A stretch of 10,301 nucleotides of DNA from Bacteroidales bacterium (GTDB taxonomy: Bacteria; Bacteroidota; Bacteroidia; Bacteroidales; UBA932): NCBI GenBank assembly GCA_024401915.1, contig JAKSKA010000038.1:1-10301 (forward strand), written 5' to 3'. The notes below the pieces were generated by a model. The model saw nothing but the letters and a program-made list of their open reading frames with translations. It was not told the origin of the DNA and did no database searches. Numbering within the stretch: position 1 is the stretch's first letter; every line of letters begins with the position of its first letter. Below are positions 1-7,337 of the stretch, in pieces. Both the position numbers and the translations under genes were made by a program.

Positions 1-21
1 TAAAATGCGCGCGATAAATGT

Positions 22-29
22 TATATTTG
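22..29 (+). promoter_or_regulatory. Bacteroidota-type -7 promoter box (TATATTTG)
   Basis: TATATTTG matches the TAnnTTTG -7 consensus of the Bacteroidota primary sigma factor. It ends 15 bp before the first possible start codon of the GH3 gene. Transcription would then begin a few bases after the box, leaving a leader of only about 10-20 nt. The expected -33 element (TTG or TTTG) would fall at or before the window edge, so it cannot be judged. Being upstream of three tightly packed genes, this is the likely promoter of the whole left operon. Confidence 0.5.
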
Positions 30-44
30 CAATAATAAAGAACA

Positions 45-2126
45 ATGACTATTATGAACAAAAAAGCGCTTCTTCTGGCCTTTCTGGCCTTTCTTCCACT
101 CCAATCACGATCGGCTTCGACACGCATCACCCGGCAGGACAGGGACAGGGCGGCAGAACTGATATCGAAAATGACCCTTGAGGAAAAGTGCCGTCTGATC
201 TCCGGCCAGATCGACCGTTTCCATACCTATGCAATCCCGCGTCTGGGCGTGCGCTCCGTGCTCTTTGCCGATGCCACTATGGGTGTCAGGACGCTCGGTG
301 AGGTGGAGACGAACAGTACCTGTTTCCCTTCCGCGATAGCCTCGGCGGCATCTTTCAATCGCGAGGTGGTCAGGGCTGCAGGCGTTGCAGTCGCGCGTGA
401 CAGCAAGGCCAGGGGAGTCGGAGTGCTTCTGGGCCCCGGCGTGAACATCTACCGCAGTGCGCTCTGTGGCAGGAACTTCGAGTATATGGGAGAGGATCCC
501 TATCTTGCAGGTGAGCTCGCAGGCGAATACATTCAGGGTATGCAGGGCGAAGGCGTCATTGCGACAGTCAAGCATTTTGCGCTCAACAATCAGGAATACG
601 ACCGCCATATCACAAATTCCCGCGCAGACGAGCGCACGATGAACGAGATTTATTTCCCGGCATTCAGGAAGGCTGTCGAGAAGGGCGGCGTTGCGGCCGT
701 GATGAGCTCGTACAATCCTGTCAATGGCGCCCACGCTTCAGAGAATGCCCAGCTTCTCCAGAATCTGCGGGACTGGGGCTTCGAGGGCATACTGATGTCC
801 GACTGGACGAGCACCTACACGACGATAGGCTGTATTGAATCACCTCTCGATATGGAGTTCCCCGGGAACCAGTGCTTCACTCCCGAGCGCATAATGCCGC
901 TCCTGGACAGGGGCATCGTGACCGAGGCTCAGATCGACCTCAAGTGTATGCATATCCTCCAGACCCTCAGCGCCTACGGCCTGCTCTACAAGGACATAAA
1001 GGATGAATCCATAGCCCTCGACGATCCGGCAAGCCGCGCCGGTGCGCTGAAGATGGCGGAGGAGAGCGTCGTGATGCTGAAGAACAACGGCATCCTTCCC
1101 CTCAGGCTCCCGAAGAAGAAGGCCACCATCCTTGTGACCGGACCTAATGCCAACCGCTTCGTTGTCGGTGGCGGCAGCAGCGTCGTGTTCCCTATCGGAG
1201 GCAGGGTAGTGACCCTTTATCAGGGACTCAGGGACCTTGCGGGAAAGAACTGCAACGTGGTCTGCAAGGAGATCCCTTCAGAGGAGGAATTCAGGAATGC
1301 GGATGCAGTCGTCTTCGCGATAGGCTTCAACGACTACCTCGAGAAGGAGGGCAAGGACCGCAAGTACAGCCCCTTCTACAAGCGTGACCAGACTGAGCGT
1401 TCCATCCACACCGCTATGGCTTCGAGCGACAAGGTCATCGTCGTGGTCAATGCCGGCGGAGAGGTGGATTTCAGCGGATGGGCCGACAAGGCGGCCGCAA
1501 TCCTCTATGCCTGGTATCCCGGTCAGGCCGGCGGCACGGCCCTCGCCGAGATGATCTATGGTAAAATATCGCCTTCCGGACGTCTTCCCTTCACTTTCTG
1601 GGGCAACGAGAAGGCCAACCCCACCTATAATTACTACAAGAACGTCGAGATATCCCCGCGCCCTGATGCCAGGGGCCGCAACCCTATGGTGGAGTATGGC
1701 GAGGGCATCTTCGTGGGCTACCGCGGCATAGAGAAGTTCAATACCACACCGCTCTATCCTTTCGGATACGGACTCACATATACGGATTTCGAGTATTCCG
1801 ACCTTTCCGCGAAAGCGTCCGGAGACGGCTTCGAACTCAGCTTCAAACTGACCAACAAGGGCTCTTTCGAAGCTTCCGAGGCCGCCCAGGTCTATGTCGC
1901 TCCGGTCAATCCTTCAATGCCCCGTCCGGCCCGCGAGCTCAAGGAGTTCACCAAGGTGAAACTCGCCAAGGGGGCGTCACAGACCGTTACGCTCAGCCTT
2001 CCGCGTGATGCGTTCGCCCATTATGACCAGAATGTCCACAAGTGGGTCGGCGACCCCGGAACGTATAAGATCCAGCTCGGCGCTTCCGCTACCGATATCA
2101 GGCAGGAAGTCGAAGTCAAACTCTAG
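45..2126 (+). CDS. Exported GH3 family beta-glucosidase-type glycoside hydrolase
   Basis: A retaining exo-acting glycosidase expected to cut terminal beta-linked sugars, probably glucose or xylose, from oligosaccharides or glycosides in the periplasm. An N-terminal hydrophobic stretch (residues 5-20) is a Sec-type signal peptide without a lipobox. The GH3 N-terminal barrel covers about 35-315, with GPGVNIYR (130-137), GRNFEYMGEDPYL (142-154), KHF (176-178) and the nucleophile D253 in MSDW. The C-terminal sandwich domain (about 335-580) holds EKEGKDRK, in which E435 is the best acid/base candidate from its EGxDR context. YPFGYGLTY (571-579) leads into a fibronectin III-like domain to residue 693. 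There is no PA14 insert. Starts at 45 and 54 are both possible; the second gives a more typical MNKK n-region. It is the first gene of a likely operon, with only 3 bp to the next. The substrate cannot be read from the sequence. Confidence 0.93.
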   Translation: MTIMNKKALLLAFLAFLPLQSRSASTRITRQDRDRAAELISKMTLEEKCRLISGQIDRFHTYAIPRLGVRSVLFADATMGVRTLGEVETNSTCFPSAIASAASFNREVVRAAGVAVARDSKARGVGVLLGPGVNIYRSALCGRNFEYMGEDPYLAGELAGEYIQGMQGEGVIATVKHFALNNQEYDRHITNSRADERTMNEIYFPAFRKAVEKGGVAAVMSSYNPVNGAHASENAQLLQNLRDWGFEGILMSDWTSTYTTIGCIESPLDMEFPGNQCFTPERIMPLLDRGIVTEAQIDLKCMHILQTLSAYGLLYKDIKDESIALDDPASRAGALKMAEESVVMLKNNGILPLRLPKKKATILVTGPNANRFVVGGGSSVVFPIGGRVVTLYQGLRDLAGKNCNVVCKEIPSEEEFRNADAVVFAIGFNDYLEKEGKDRKYSPFYKRDQTERSIHTAMASSDKVIVVVNAGGEVDFSGWADKAAAILYAWYPGQAGGTALAEMIYGKISPSGRLPFTFWGNEKANPTYNYYKNVEISPRPDARGRNPMVEYGEGIFVGYRGIEKFNTTPLYPFGYGLTYTDFEYSDLSAKASGDGFELSFKLTNKGSFEASEAAQVYVAPVNPSMPRPARELKEFTKVKLAKGASQTVTLSLPRDAFAHYDQNVHKWVGDPGTYKIQLGASATDIRQEVEVKL

Positions 2127-2129
2127 ACT

Positions 2130-3536
2130 ATGATGAAAAGAATCAGAATATTCCTTGCGGCCCTTTTCTTCCTGGGCATAACCCTGCTTTTCGTGGGTAT
2201 CGGCCAGGACTGGTGGGGCTGGATGGCCCGGATACAGCTTCTTCCGACCGTTATGAGGGTCCTGGGAGGCGCCGCTCTCGGCAATGTTGCCGTCCTCTGC
2301 GCCATCCTTCTCGCGACCTTCGTCTTCGGACGCATCTATTGTTCGGTCATCTGCCCTCTGGGCATACTCCAGGACCTTGTGATCCGTCTGCGCCGTCTTT
2401 TCAAGAGAAAGAAGAAGACGGCCTTCGTTCCCGAGCGCAAGTGGCTCAGGTACGGGATCCTTGCCCTTGCGGTGCTCTGCATCGTTTTAAATTTCCAGGT
2501 CCTCATCGCCCTTGTCGCGCCCTATAGCGCATACGGGAGGATAGTGCGTGCCTTCGCCACCCTTGGCGGGAACGGCAGCCTGGTGCCCGCCCTGCTGGTG
2601 ACAGCGTTCGCCACCCTTCTCGTGGTCGGCGCCTGCGCCTGGATGTGGGGCAGGGCCTGGTGCAACAATATCTGCCCTGTCGGGACGCTGCTGGGTACAA
2701 TCAGCCGCTATTCCCTGTTCACGATAAGGATCGACACTGACAAGTGCCGCGACTGCGGAAGCTGTGCACGCGAGTGCAGGGCCCACTGCATCGATGCCGG
2801 CGCCCACCGTGTCGATATGTCCCGTTGCGTCGATTGCTTCGACTGCCTGGGCAACTGCAAGTTCGGCGCGATTTCATATGGCCTGCGCGGTGCAGGATGC
2901 AGTACATCCGCCGAACAGAGCCGTTCCCGCCGCAATTTCCTCGGCACCCTCGCCGCCGTCGCCATACCCGCCTCGCTGTCCGGAAAGGGCCGCAGGGACT
3001 CGTCCGTTATAGAATTGAAGCCGAAACAGACGCCACAACGGAGCGAACGCCTGGTGCCGTTCGGAGCTGAAAGCGTCGAGACTTTCTATGACCGCTGCAC
3101 CGCCTGCCAGCTCTGCGTCAGCGCCTGCCCCAATTCCGTGCTGCGTCCCTCCTCCGACCCCGCCCATTTCCTCCAGCCCGTTATGGGCTATGACAAGGGC
3201 TGGTGCCGTCCGGAGTGCAATGCCTGCGCTGATGCCTGCCCGTCAGGTGCGATAAGGCCCCTTGAGAAGGGCGCCAAGCTTTCGATGAAGATCGGCACGG
3301 CTCACGTCAATCCGGAGCTGTGCTTGTCCGCCAACGGACAGGAACGCTGCGGCAACTGCGTGAAACACTGCCCTGTGGGAGCGATAACGATGCTCATCCC
3401 CGACGACGGGGAACTTCCGAGGCCGGTCGTGATGGAGGACATCTGCACGGGCTGTGGCGCGTGCGAGTATCTCTGCCCCGTGAGGCCGGTAAGTGCAATC
3501 ACCGTGGACGGCGTATCTGTCCACCACAACAGTTAG
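2130..3536 (+). CDS. NapH-NapG-like fusion: membrane and periplasmic polyferredoxin with internal twin-arginine segment
   Basis: Predicted to take electrons from the quinol pool and pass them through iron-sulfur clusters to a periplasmic partner. Residues 1-200 resemble NapH: hydrophobic helices around 5-24, 48-67, 108-130 and 152-172, and two CxxxCP motifs (C71/C75 and C178/C182). Two 4Fe-4S sites follow (C206, 209, 212, 216 and C233, 236, 239, 243). A twin-arginine-like stretch, SRRNFLGTLAAVAIP (266-280), then precedes a NapG-like part with four cysteine groups: 323/326/329/333, 359/363/366/370, 398/407/410/414 and 439/442/445/449. Their order and uneven spacing match NapG. NapG and NapH are normally separate proteins. 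No internal in-frame ATG lies near the junction, so the NapG part is made only as a fusion. No NapA reductase is present here. The aldo/keto reductase 7 bp downstream is the likely partner. The fusion reading is strong; the electron path is inference. Confidence 0.85.
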   Translation: MMKRIRIFLAALFFLGITLLFVGIGQDWWGWMARIQLLPTVMRVLGGAALGNVAVLCAILLATFVFGRIYCSVICPLGILQDLVIRLRRLFKRKKKTAFVPERKWLRYGILALAVLCIVLNFQVLIALVAPYSAYGRIVRAFATLGGNGSLVPALLVTAFATLLVVGACAWMWGRAWCNNICPVGTLLGTISRYSLFTIRIDTDKCRDCGSCARECRAHCIDAGAHRVDMSRCVDCFDCLGNCKFGAISYGLRGAGCSTSAEQSRSRRNFLGTLAAVAIPASLSGKGRRDSSVIELKPKQTPQRSERLVPFGAESVETFYDRCTACQLCVSACPNSVLRPSSDPAHFLQPVMGYDKGWCRPECNACADACPSGAIRPLEKGAKLSMKIGTAHVNPELCLSANGQERCGNCVKHCPVGAITMLIPDDGELPRPVVMEDICTGCGACEYLCPVRPVSAITVDGVSVHHNS

Positions 3537-3543
3537 GAATGCT

Positions 3544-4863
3544 ATGGAAAGAAGAGAATTCATAAAGCTTTCTGCCGCTGCTGCGGCTCTCGCGGGCGTT
3601 TCCGCCGCTGTCCCGGAATCGAAGGCGCAGAATGGCAATCCCTTTTTCAGGTGCGGCAACGTAAAACGCAACGACCCTGAGGTCGGCCTGCTCGGATACG
3701 GCTGTATGCGCTGGCCACTCCAGGTCGATGAAGACGGGCGCGAGTCCATCAACCAGAAAGAGGTCAACAGGCTCGTTGATATGGCTATCTCCCACGGTGT
3801 CAATTATTTCGATACGGCGCCGGTTTATCATAAGGGCGAAAGCGAACGGGCCACCGCGGAGGCGTTGCTACGCTACCCGAGGGAGCAGTGGCTGCTCGCC
3901 ACCAAGCTGTCGAACTTCTCGGACTGCTCGTACGAGAATTCCGTCAGGATGTTCAGGAACTCGCTTTCCGTGTTCAAGACGGACTATGTCGATTACTATC
4001 TCCTCCACTCGGTAAAGAGCGCTGACGATTTCAAGACCAGGTTCGAGGAGACCGGAATAATGGATTTCCTCCTGAAGGAACGCAGCGAGGGCCATATCCG
4101 CCATCTCGGCTTCTCCTTCCACGGAGACAATGCTGCTATGGATTCCGTGCTGGCCCTCCATCCGAAATATCATTGGGACTTCGTCCAGATCCAGATGAAC
4201 TACCTCGACTGGAAGCAGGCCGGTAATGCCGAGTATCTCTATACGCGCCTTTATGAGATGGGGATTCCCATCGTCATAATGGAGCCCCTCAGGGGAGGGG
4301 AGCTCGCGAAACTGCCCTCCGTCCTCGCCGAAAGGCTGAAAACGGCCGAGCCCGACAAGTCCCTGGCTTCCTGGGCTTTCCGTTTTGCGGGCTCATTCCC
4401 CGGCATCCTTACCGTCCTGAGCGGAATGACCTATATGGACAACCTTCAGGAGAACCTCAGGACCTATTCCGAATTCAAGCCCCTTGAGAAGAAGGAGTTT
4501 GAACTGCTCGAGAACGTTGCCCACGACCTCGGGGACTTCAACCTGGTGCCCTGTACGGGCTGCCAGTACTGTATGCCCTGTCCCTATGGCATCGATATTC
4601 CCGGGGTGTTCCGCTTCTACAACCGCCACGTCAATGCCGGGACCTACGTGAAGTCTCCCGACCAGGAGAACTATGCCAGGGTGCGCCGCCGCTATCTTGC
4701 CGATTACGACAAACTTGTAAACCGTGAGAACCAGGCGGACCATTGCATCTCCTGCGGCCGCTGCACCAGGAACTGTCCCCAGAAAATAAGAATCCCCAGG
4801 GAACTCCGCAGAATCGACGAGTACCTGGAGAAAGTCAAGAGGGAAGCCTGGGACAAGGACTAG
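3544..4863 (+). CDS. Tat-exported aldo/keto reductase with C-terminal 4Fe-4S ferredoxin domain (COG1453-like)
   Basis: An aldo/keto reductase barrel followed by cysteine clusters, 439 aa. The N-terminus is a good Tat signal: RREFIK at 3-8, an alanine-rich core, and a likely cut after A28 (SKA). The catalytic tetrad is intact: D90 and Y95 in FDTAPVYH, K121 in ATKLS, and H155 in LLHSV. SGM (293-295) and ENL (303-305) sit where this family binds nicotinamide nucleotide. Two cysteine groups follow, C337/340/343/346 with CP and C401/404/407/411 with CP, as in COG1453 proteins. ATG at 3544 is chosen over an in-frame GTG at 3493 because the GTG lies inside the upstream gene and would bury the Tat signal. 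Family members are usually cytoplasmic, so export is unusual. Tat carries folded, cofactor-loaded proteins, which would allow clusters and a tightly held nucleotide to be exported. The substrate is unknown. Confidence 0.9.
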   Translation: MERREFIKLSAAAAALAGVSAAVPESKAQNGNPFFRCGNVKRNDPEVGLLGYGCMRWPLQVDEDGRESINQKEVNRLVDMAISHGVNYFDTAPVYHKGESERATAEALLRYPREQWLLATKLSNFSDCSYENSVRMFRNSLSVFKTDYVDYYLLHSVKSADDFKTRFEETGIMDFLLKERSEGHIRHLGFSFHGDNAAMDSVLALHPKYHWDFVQIQMNYLDWKQAGNAEYLYTRLYEMGIPIVIMEPLRGGELAKLPSVLAERLKTAEPDKSLASWAFRFAGSFPGILTVLSGMTYMDNLQENLRTYSEFKPLEKKEFELLENVAHDLGDFNLVPCTGCQYCMPCPYGIDIPGVFRFYNRHVNAGTYVKSPDQENYARVRRRYLADYDKLVNRENQADHCISCGRCTRNCPQKIRIPRELRRIDEYLEKVKREAWDKD

Positions 4864-6110
4864 CGCCTTGTCCTGAGCGAGTCTGATGCCGAGATGGCCC
4901 TGAGCGAGTCCGTGTCGGCGAGAAGGCTTATGTATGCCTCATACCGGAGACCGAAGTCCTCGCGGTATTTCTTCGCAAGCGGTTCCGTGCTCGGGGAGTT
5001 GAGCGTCATCGGATTGACGGGCTTTCCTTTCAGCCACATCCTGAAATCAAGATGGGGACCGGTGCTGCGGCCGGTGGAACCGACATAGCCGATAAGCTGG
5101 CCCTGGCTCACGTGGACTCCCGGCCTGATGCCTGATGCATAGCGGGAGAGGTGCATATAGCCGCTCTCGTAGCCCTGCGGGTGCTTGATCTTGATGTAGT
5201 TGCCGCCACCTGACGAATCCCAGCTGCTCCGGGTTATCACTCCGTCGCCGATGGCGTGGACCGGCGTGCCGGTGGGTGCGGCGTAATCCACGGCGGTGTG
5301 GGCGCGGACCTTGCCGGTGATGGGATGGACGCGGTGGTAGGTGAATCCGCTGCTTATCCTGTTGTAGCGCAGGGGCGCCTTCAGGAACATCTTCTTGAGG
5401 CTGACGCCGTCCTTGCCCCAGTATCCTGTCTTCTCTCCTTCAGGCGTGTATCTCAGGGCTCCGACCTCCGTCGCGCCGCTGTTGAAGATGCAGAAATGGA
5501 CGGTGTCGATGGAGATCACCTCGTCTTCGCAGACGCTCTGGGTGTAGATGCTGCGGAAGCGGTCCCCGGGCTGCAGGCAGAACATATTCACGCTCCGCTG
5601 GTAGATGTCCGCCAGCTCCATTATCAGTTCCGGTGATGCCCCGGCGGCGATCATATCGTTCCAGAGGGAACTCTTTATCGTGACGTCAGCGTAGCGTTTC
5701 TGCTTCTCGACCGGTTTGATCCAGTCCCATACGGCAAGCGAGTCGCCGCATTGGAAGACGGTGGTCCTGATGCGGTTGTGGGCATAGGTCACGTATTCCG
5801 TCCTGCGGGAGGTGGAGTCCCCGCTCATATAGGCGTCCATCACGTTGCCTGCGCGGAATTTCCTGACGTCGAAAAGCGAGTCGGCGAGACGGAGCAGGCT
5901 GGCGCTCCTGGCCGCATCGACCCCGAGCTTCTCCATCGCCGTTCCGAACACGTCGCCGGGCTTGATGGTGTATGATTCGTGGTATAGTGTGTCGTAGCGG
6001 AATCCTATGGGCGGCATAGGCTCTTCCACAGGCTCGTTCTGTGCGTTCCCGCCGTTTCTGCAGGCGCAAAGGCAGAGCGCTGCCATCAGTGTTGCAGTAA
6101 TCTTTCTCAT
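4860..6110 (-). CDS. M23 family peptidoglycan metallopeptidase, putative lipoprotein
   Basis: Predicted zinc endopeptidase that cleaves peptidoglycan cross-bridges or stem peptides, 416 aa. A signal peptide ends in a lipobox-like LCAC with C17 as the lipidated residue. No acidic surface-export signal follows, so the protein probably faces the periplasm. Residues about 45-130 resemble the LysM/OapA-like N-terminal part of MepM and Csd3 proteins (YTIKPGDVFG at 47-56). The M23 domain spans about 250-370, with HTAVD (H271, D275), YMH (H320) and GPHLDF (H353). The usual HxH motif reads HLD here, so D355 replaces the normal zinc-ligand histidine. The start at 6110 is preferred: the open frame runs upstream to 6905 but is antisense to the next gene there, and the lipoprotein signal begins exactly at 6110. 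The gene diverges from the NagZ-like gene across 27 bp, and its stop overlaps that of the aldo/keto reductase gene. Confidence 0.9.
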   Translation of the reverse strand: MRKITATLMAALCLCACRNGGNAQNEPVEEPMPPIGFRYDTLYHESYTIKPGDVFGTAMEKLGVDAARSASLLRLADSLFDVRKFRAGNVMDAYMSGDSTSRRTEYVTYAHNRIRTTVFQCGDSLAVWDWIKPVEKQKRYADVTIKSSLWNDMIAAGASPELIMELADIYQRSVNMFCLQPGDRFRSIYTQSVCEDEVISIDTVHFCIFNSGATEVGALRYTPEGEKTGYWGKDGVSLKKMFLKAPLRYNRISSGFTYHRVHPITGKVRAHTAVDYAAPTGTPVHAIGDGVITRSSWDSSGGGNYIKIKHPQGYESGYMHLSRYASGIRPGVHVSQGQLIGYVGSTGRSTGPHLDFRMWLKGKPVNPMTLNSPSTEPLAKKYREDFGLRYEAYISLLADTDSLRAISASDSLRTRR

Positions 6111-6115
6111 TGCTG

Positions 6116-6123
6116 CAAAAATA
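6116..6123 (-). promoter_or_regulatory. -7 promoter box (TATTTTTG) for the M23 gene
   Basis: Read on the minus strand, TATTTTTG fits TAnnTTTG and ends 5 nt before the M23 start codon at 6110. The expected transcription start would fall at or next to the ATG, giving a leaderless or nearly leaderless mRNA. I see no TTG at the expected -33 distance, so the call rests on the -7 box and its position alone. Confidence 0.4.
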
Positions 6124-6125
6124 AT

Positions 6126-6133
6126 TAAATTTG
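6126..6133 (+). promoter_or_regulatory. -7 promoter box (TAAATTTG) for the NagZ-like gene
   Basis: TAAATTTG matches TAnnTTTG and ends 4 nt before the ATG at 6138. It lies 2 bp from the opposing box of the M23 gene, and together they form the imperfect palindrome CAAAAATAATTAAATTTG. No clear -33 TTG is present at 19-21 bp upstream. RNA polymerase could not occupy both boxes at once. Confidence 0.45.
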
Positions 6134-6137
6134 CGCT

Positions 6138-7334
6138 ATGAAAAAAGCCTTTCTGCTCCTTCCGGTCTGTTTGCTGACCCTTCATTCCTGTGCTGCGCAC
6201 GCTGCGGCACCTGTACGCGAGGCGTATCTCCACGCCATAGACAGCCTGGTGGACACTCTGTCCGTCAGGGCGAAGGTGGCACAGCTCATCGTCGTGACGG
6301 CGGACGACCGCTATGGGGAAGCCCGCAAGGCGGAGGAGGACCACTGCGTCCGCGACGAGCAGATAGGCGGCCTGATTCTGATGGGCAAGAACACGGGCCC
6401 GGCGGTGGAGCGACTCAACGGCCTCCAGCGCCTCGCCTCTCTGCCGCTGACCGTCTATACGGATGCGGAATGCGGGCTTGCGATGCGTCTGAATACCTAT
6501 CAGCGCTTTCCGCGCCAGGGCAGCCTCGCACGTCTCCCGGACGACTCTCTGGTATATGAGATGGGACGTGCCGTCGCCGCCGAGCTGGCCCAGGTGCGGG
6601 TGCAGGTGAATCTGGCTCCCTGCATCGATGTCGTCCTCGACCCGGAAAACAATGTGATCGGTGCACGCTCGTTCGGGGCGGACAGGGACAAGGTCGCACG
6701 TTATGGAGGCGCGTATGCACGCGGCCTGAGGGACGGGGGAGCCTGGCCCTGCGCCAAGCATTTCCCCGGACACGGCGATACCCGTGTCGATTCCCACAAG
6801 GGACTCCCGGTGCTGGACCTGCCGCTCCAGAGGCTCGATTCGATAGAACTCTATCCCTTCCGTAAGCTGATTTCCGAGGGCGTCGAGATGATTATGGCCG
6901 GCCACCTTCTCGTGCCGGCTCTGGATTCCCTTCCGGCGTCGATCTCTCCGGCCATAATTACCGGCCTGCTCCGCAACCGTATGGGATTCAACGGGATAGT
7001 GATGTGCGATGCGCTGAATATGAAGGGCGTACTGGATTTCTTCAAAGGCCCTGACAAGGGCGCACAGGCCTGTCTCGCGGCGTACAAGGCCGGAGCGGAC
7101 GTGCTGCTTATGCCTACGGATGTAAGCCGCTCCCTCGATATGATAGTGGGCTGGATAGGCTCCGATCCGTCCAGGCTCGCCGACCTCGATTTGAGGCTTC
7201 GCAAGGTCCTGGAGATAAAGGGCAAGTCCGGGATGCTGGATAAAGGCTATGACCGCTATATCGACAGTTCATCCCTCAGGCCTGCCGCAAGCGCGGCCCT
7301 GATCAGGGAGATTTCCGAAGCGGTCGGAGAATGA
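6138..7334 (+). CDS. Exported NagZ-like GH3 beta-N-acetylhexosaminidase
   Basis: Predicted to release terminal beta-linked N-acetylglucosamine, most likely from peptidoglycan fragments. The single GH3 barrel (about 35-370 of 398 aa) carries the NagZ signature KHFPGHGDTRVDSH at 207-220. Its D218 and H220 form the Asp-His acid/base dyad special to this subfamily, and the nucleophile is D291 in MCDALNMKG. The TDAECG segment (108-113) corresponds to the DxEGG-type substrate loop, with C112 in place of the usual glycine or aromatic residue. A signal peptide (1-18) ends in LHSC, a weak lipobox with C18, so it is exported and possibly lipid-anchored. E. coli NagZ is cytoplasmic and about 340 aa. Many Bacteroidota homologues are much longer because of a C-terminal beta-lactamase-like domain, which is absent here. 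It is paired divergently with an M23 peptidase, supporting a cell-wall role. Confidence 0.9.
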   Translation: MKKAFLLLPVCLLTLHSCAAHAAAPVREAYLHAIDSLVDTLSVRAKVAQLIVVTADDRYGEARKAEEDHCVRDEQIGGLILMGKNTGPAVERLNGLQRLASLPLTVYTDAECGLAMRLNTYQRFPRQGSLARLPDDSLVYEMGRAVAAELAQVRVQVNLAPCIDVVLDPENNVIGARSFGADRDKVARYGGAYARGLRDGGAWPCAKHFPGHGDTRVDSHKGLPVLDLPLQRLDSIELYPFRKLISEGVEMIMAGHLLVPALDSLPASISPAIITGLLRNRMGFNGIVMCDALNMKGVLDFFKGPDKGAQACLAAYKAGADVLLMPTDVSRSLDMIVGWIGSDPSRLADLDLRLRKVLEIKGKSGMLDKGYDRYIDSSSLRPAASAALIREISEAVGE

Positions 7335-7337
7335 CTT

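Noticed and set aside
105..734. 209-codon open frame antisense to the GH3 gene.
   Set aside because: It lies wholly opposite a gene with clear GH3 motifs, has no recognisable domain, and is explained by the codon bias of the GC-rich coding strand.
3493..3543. GTG start adding 17 residues to the aldo/keto reductase.
   Set aside because: It overlaps the end of the NapGH-like gene and puts residues ahead of a well-placed Tat signal that begins at the ATG at 3544.
3243..3803. 186-codon minus-strand frame spanning the junction of the NapGH-like and aldo/keto reductase genes.
   Set aside because: Both sense-strand genes are strongly supported by cysteine and catalytic motifs, and the antisense product has no domain-like pattern.
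2130..4863. A periplasmic nitrate reductase (Nap) locus.
   Set aside because: Only NapG/NapH-like parts are present. There is no NapA, NapB or NapC, and the adjacent gene is an aldo/keto reductase, so nitrate reduction is not supported.
6111..6905. The open frame of the M23 gene continues upstream to an ATG at 6905, adding 265 codons.
   Set aside because: This stretch is antisense to the NagZ-like gene with its intact catalytic motifs, shows no recognisable domain, and would bury the lipoprotein signal that starts at 6110.
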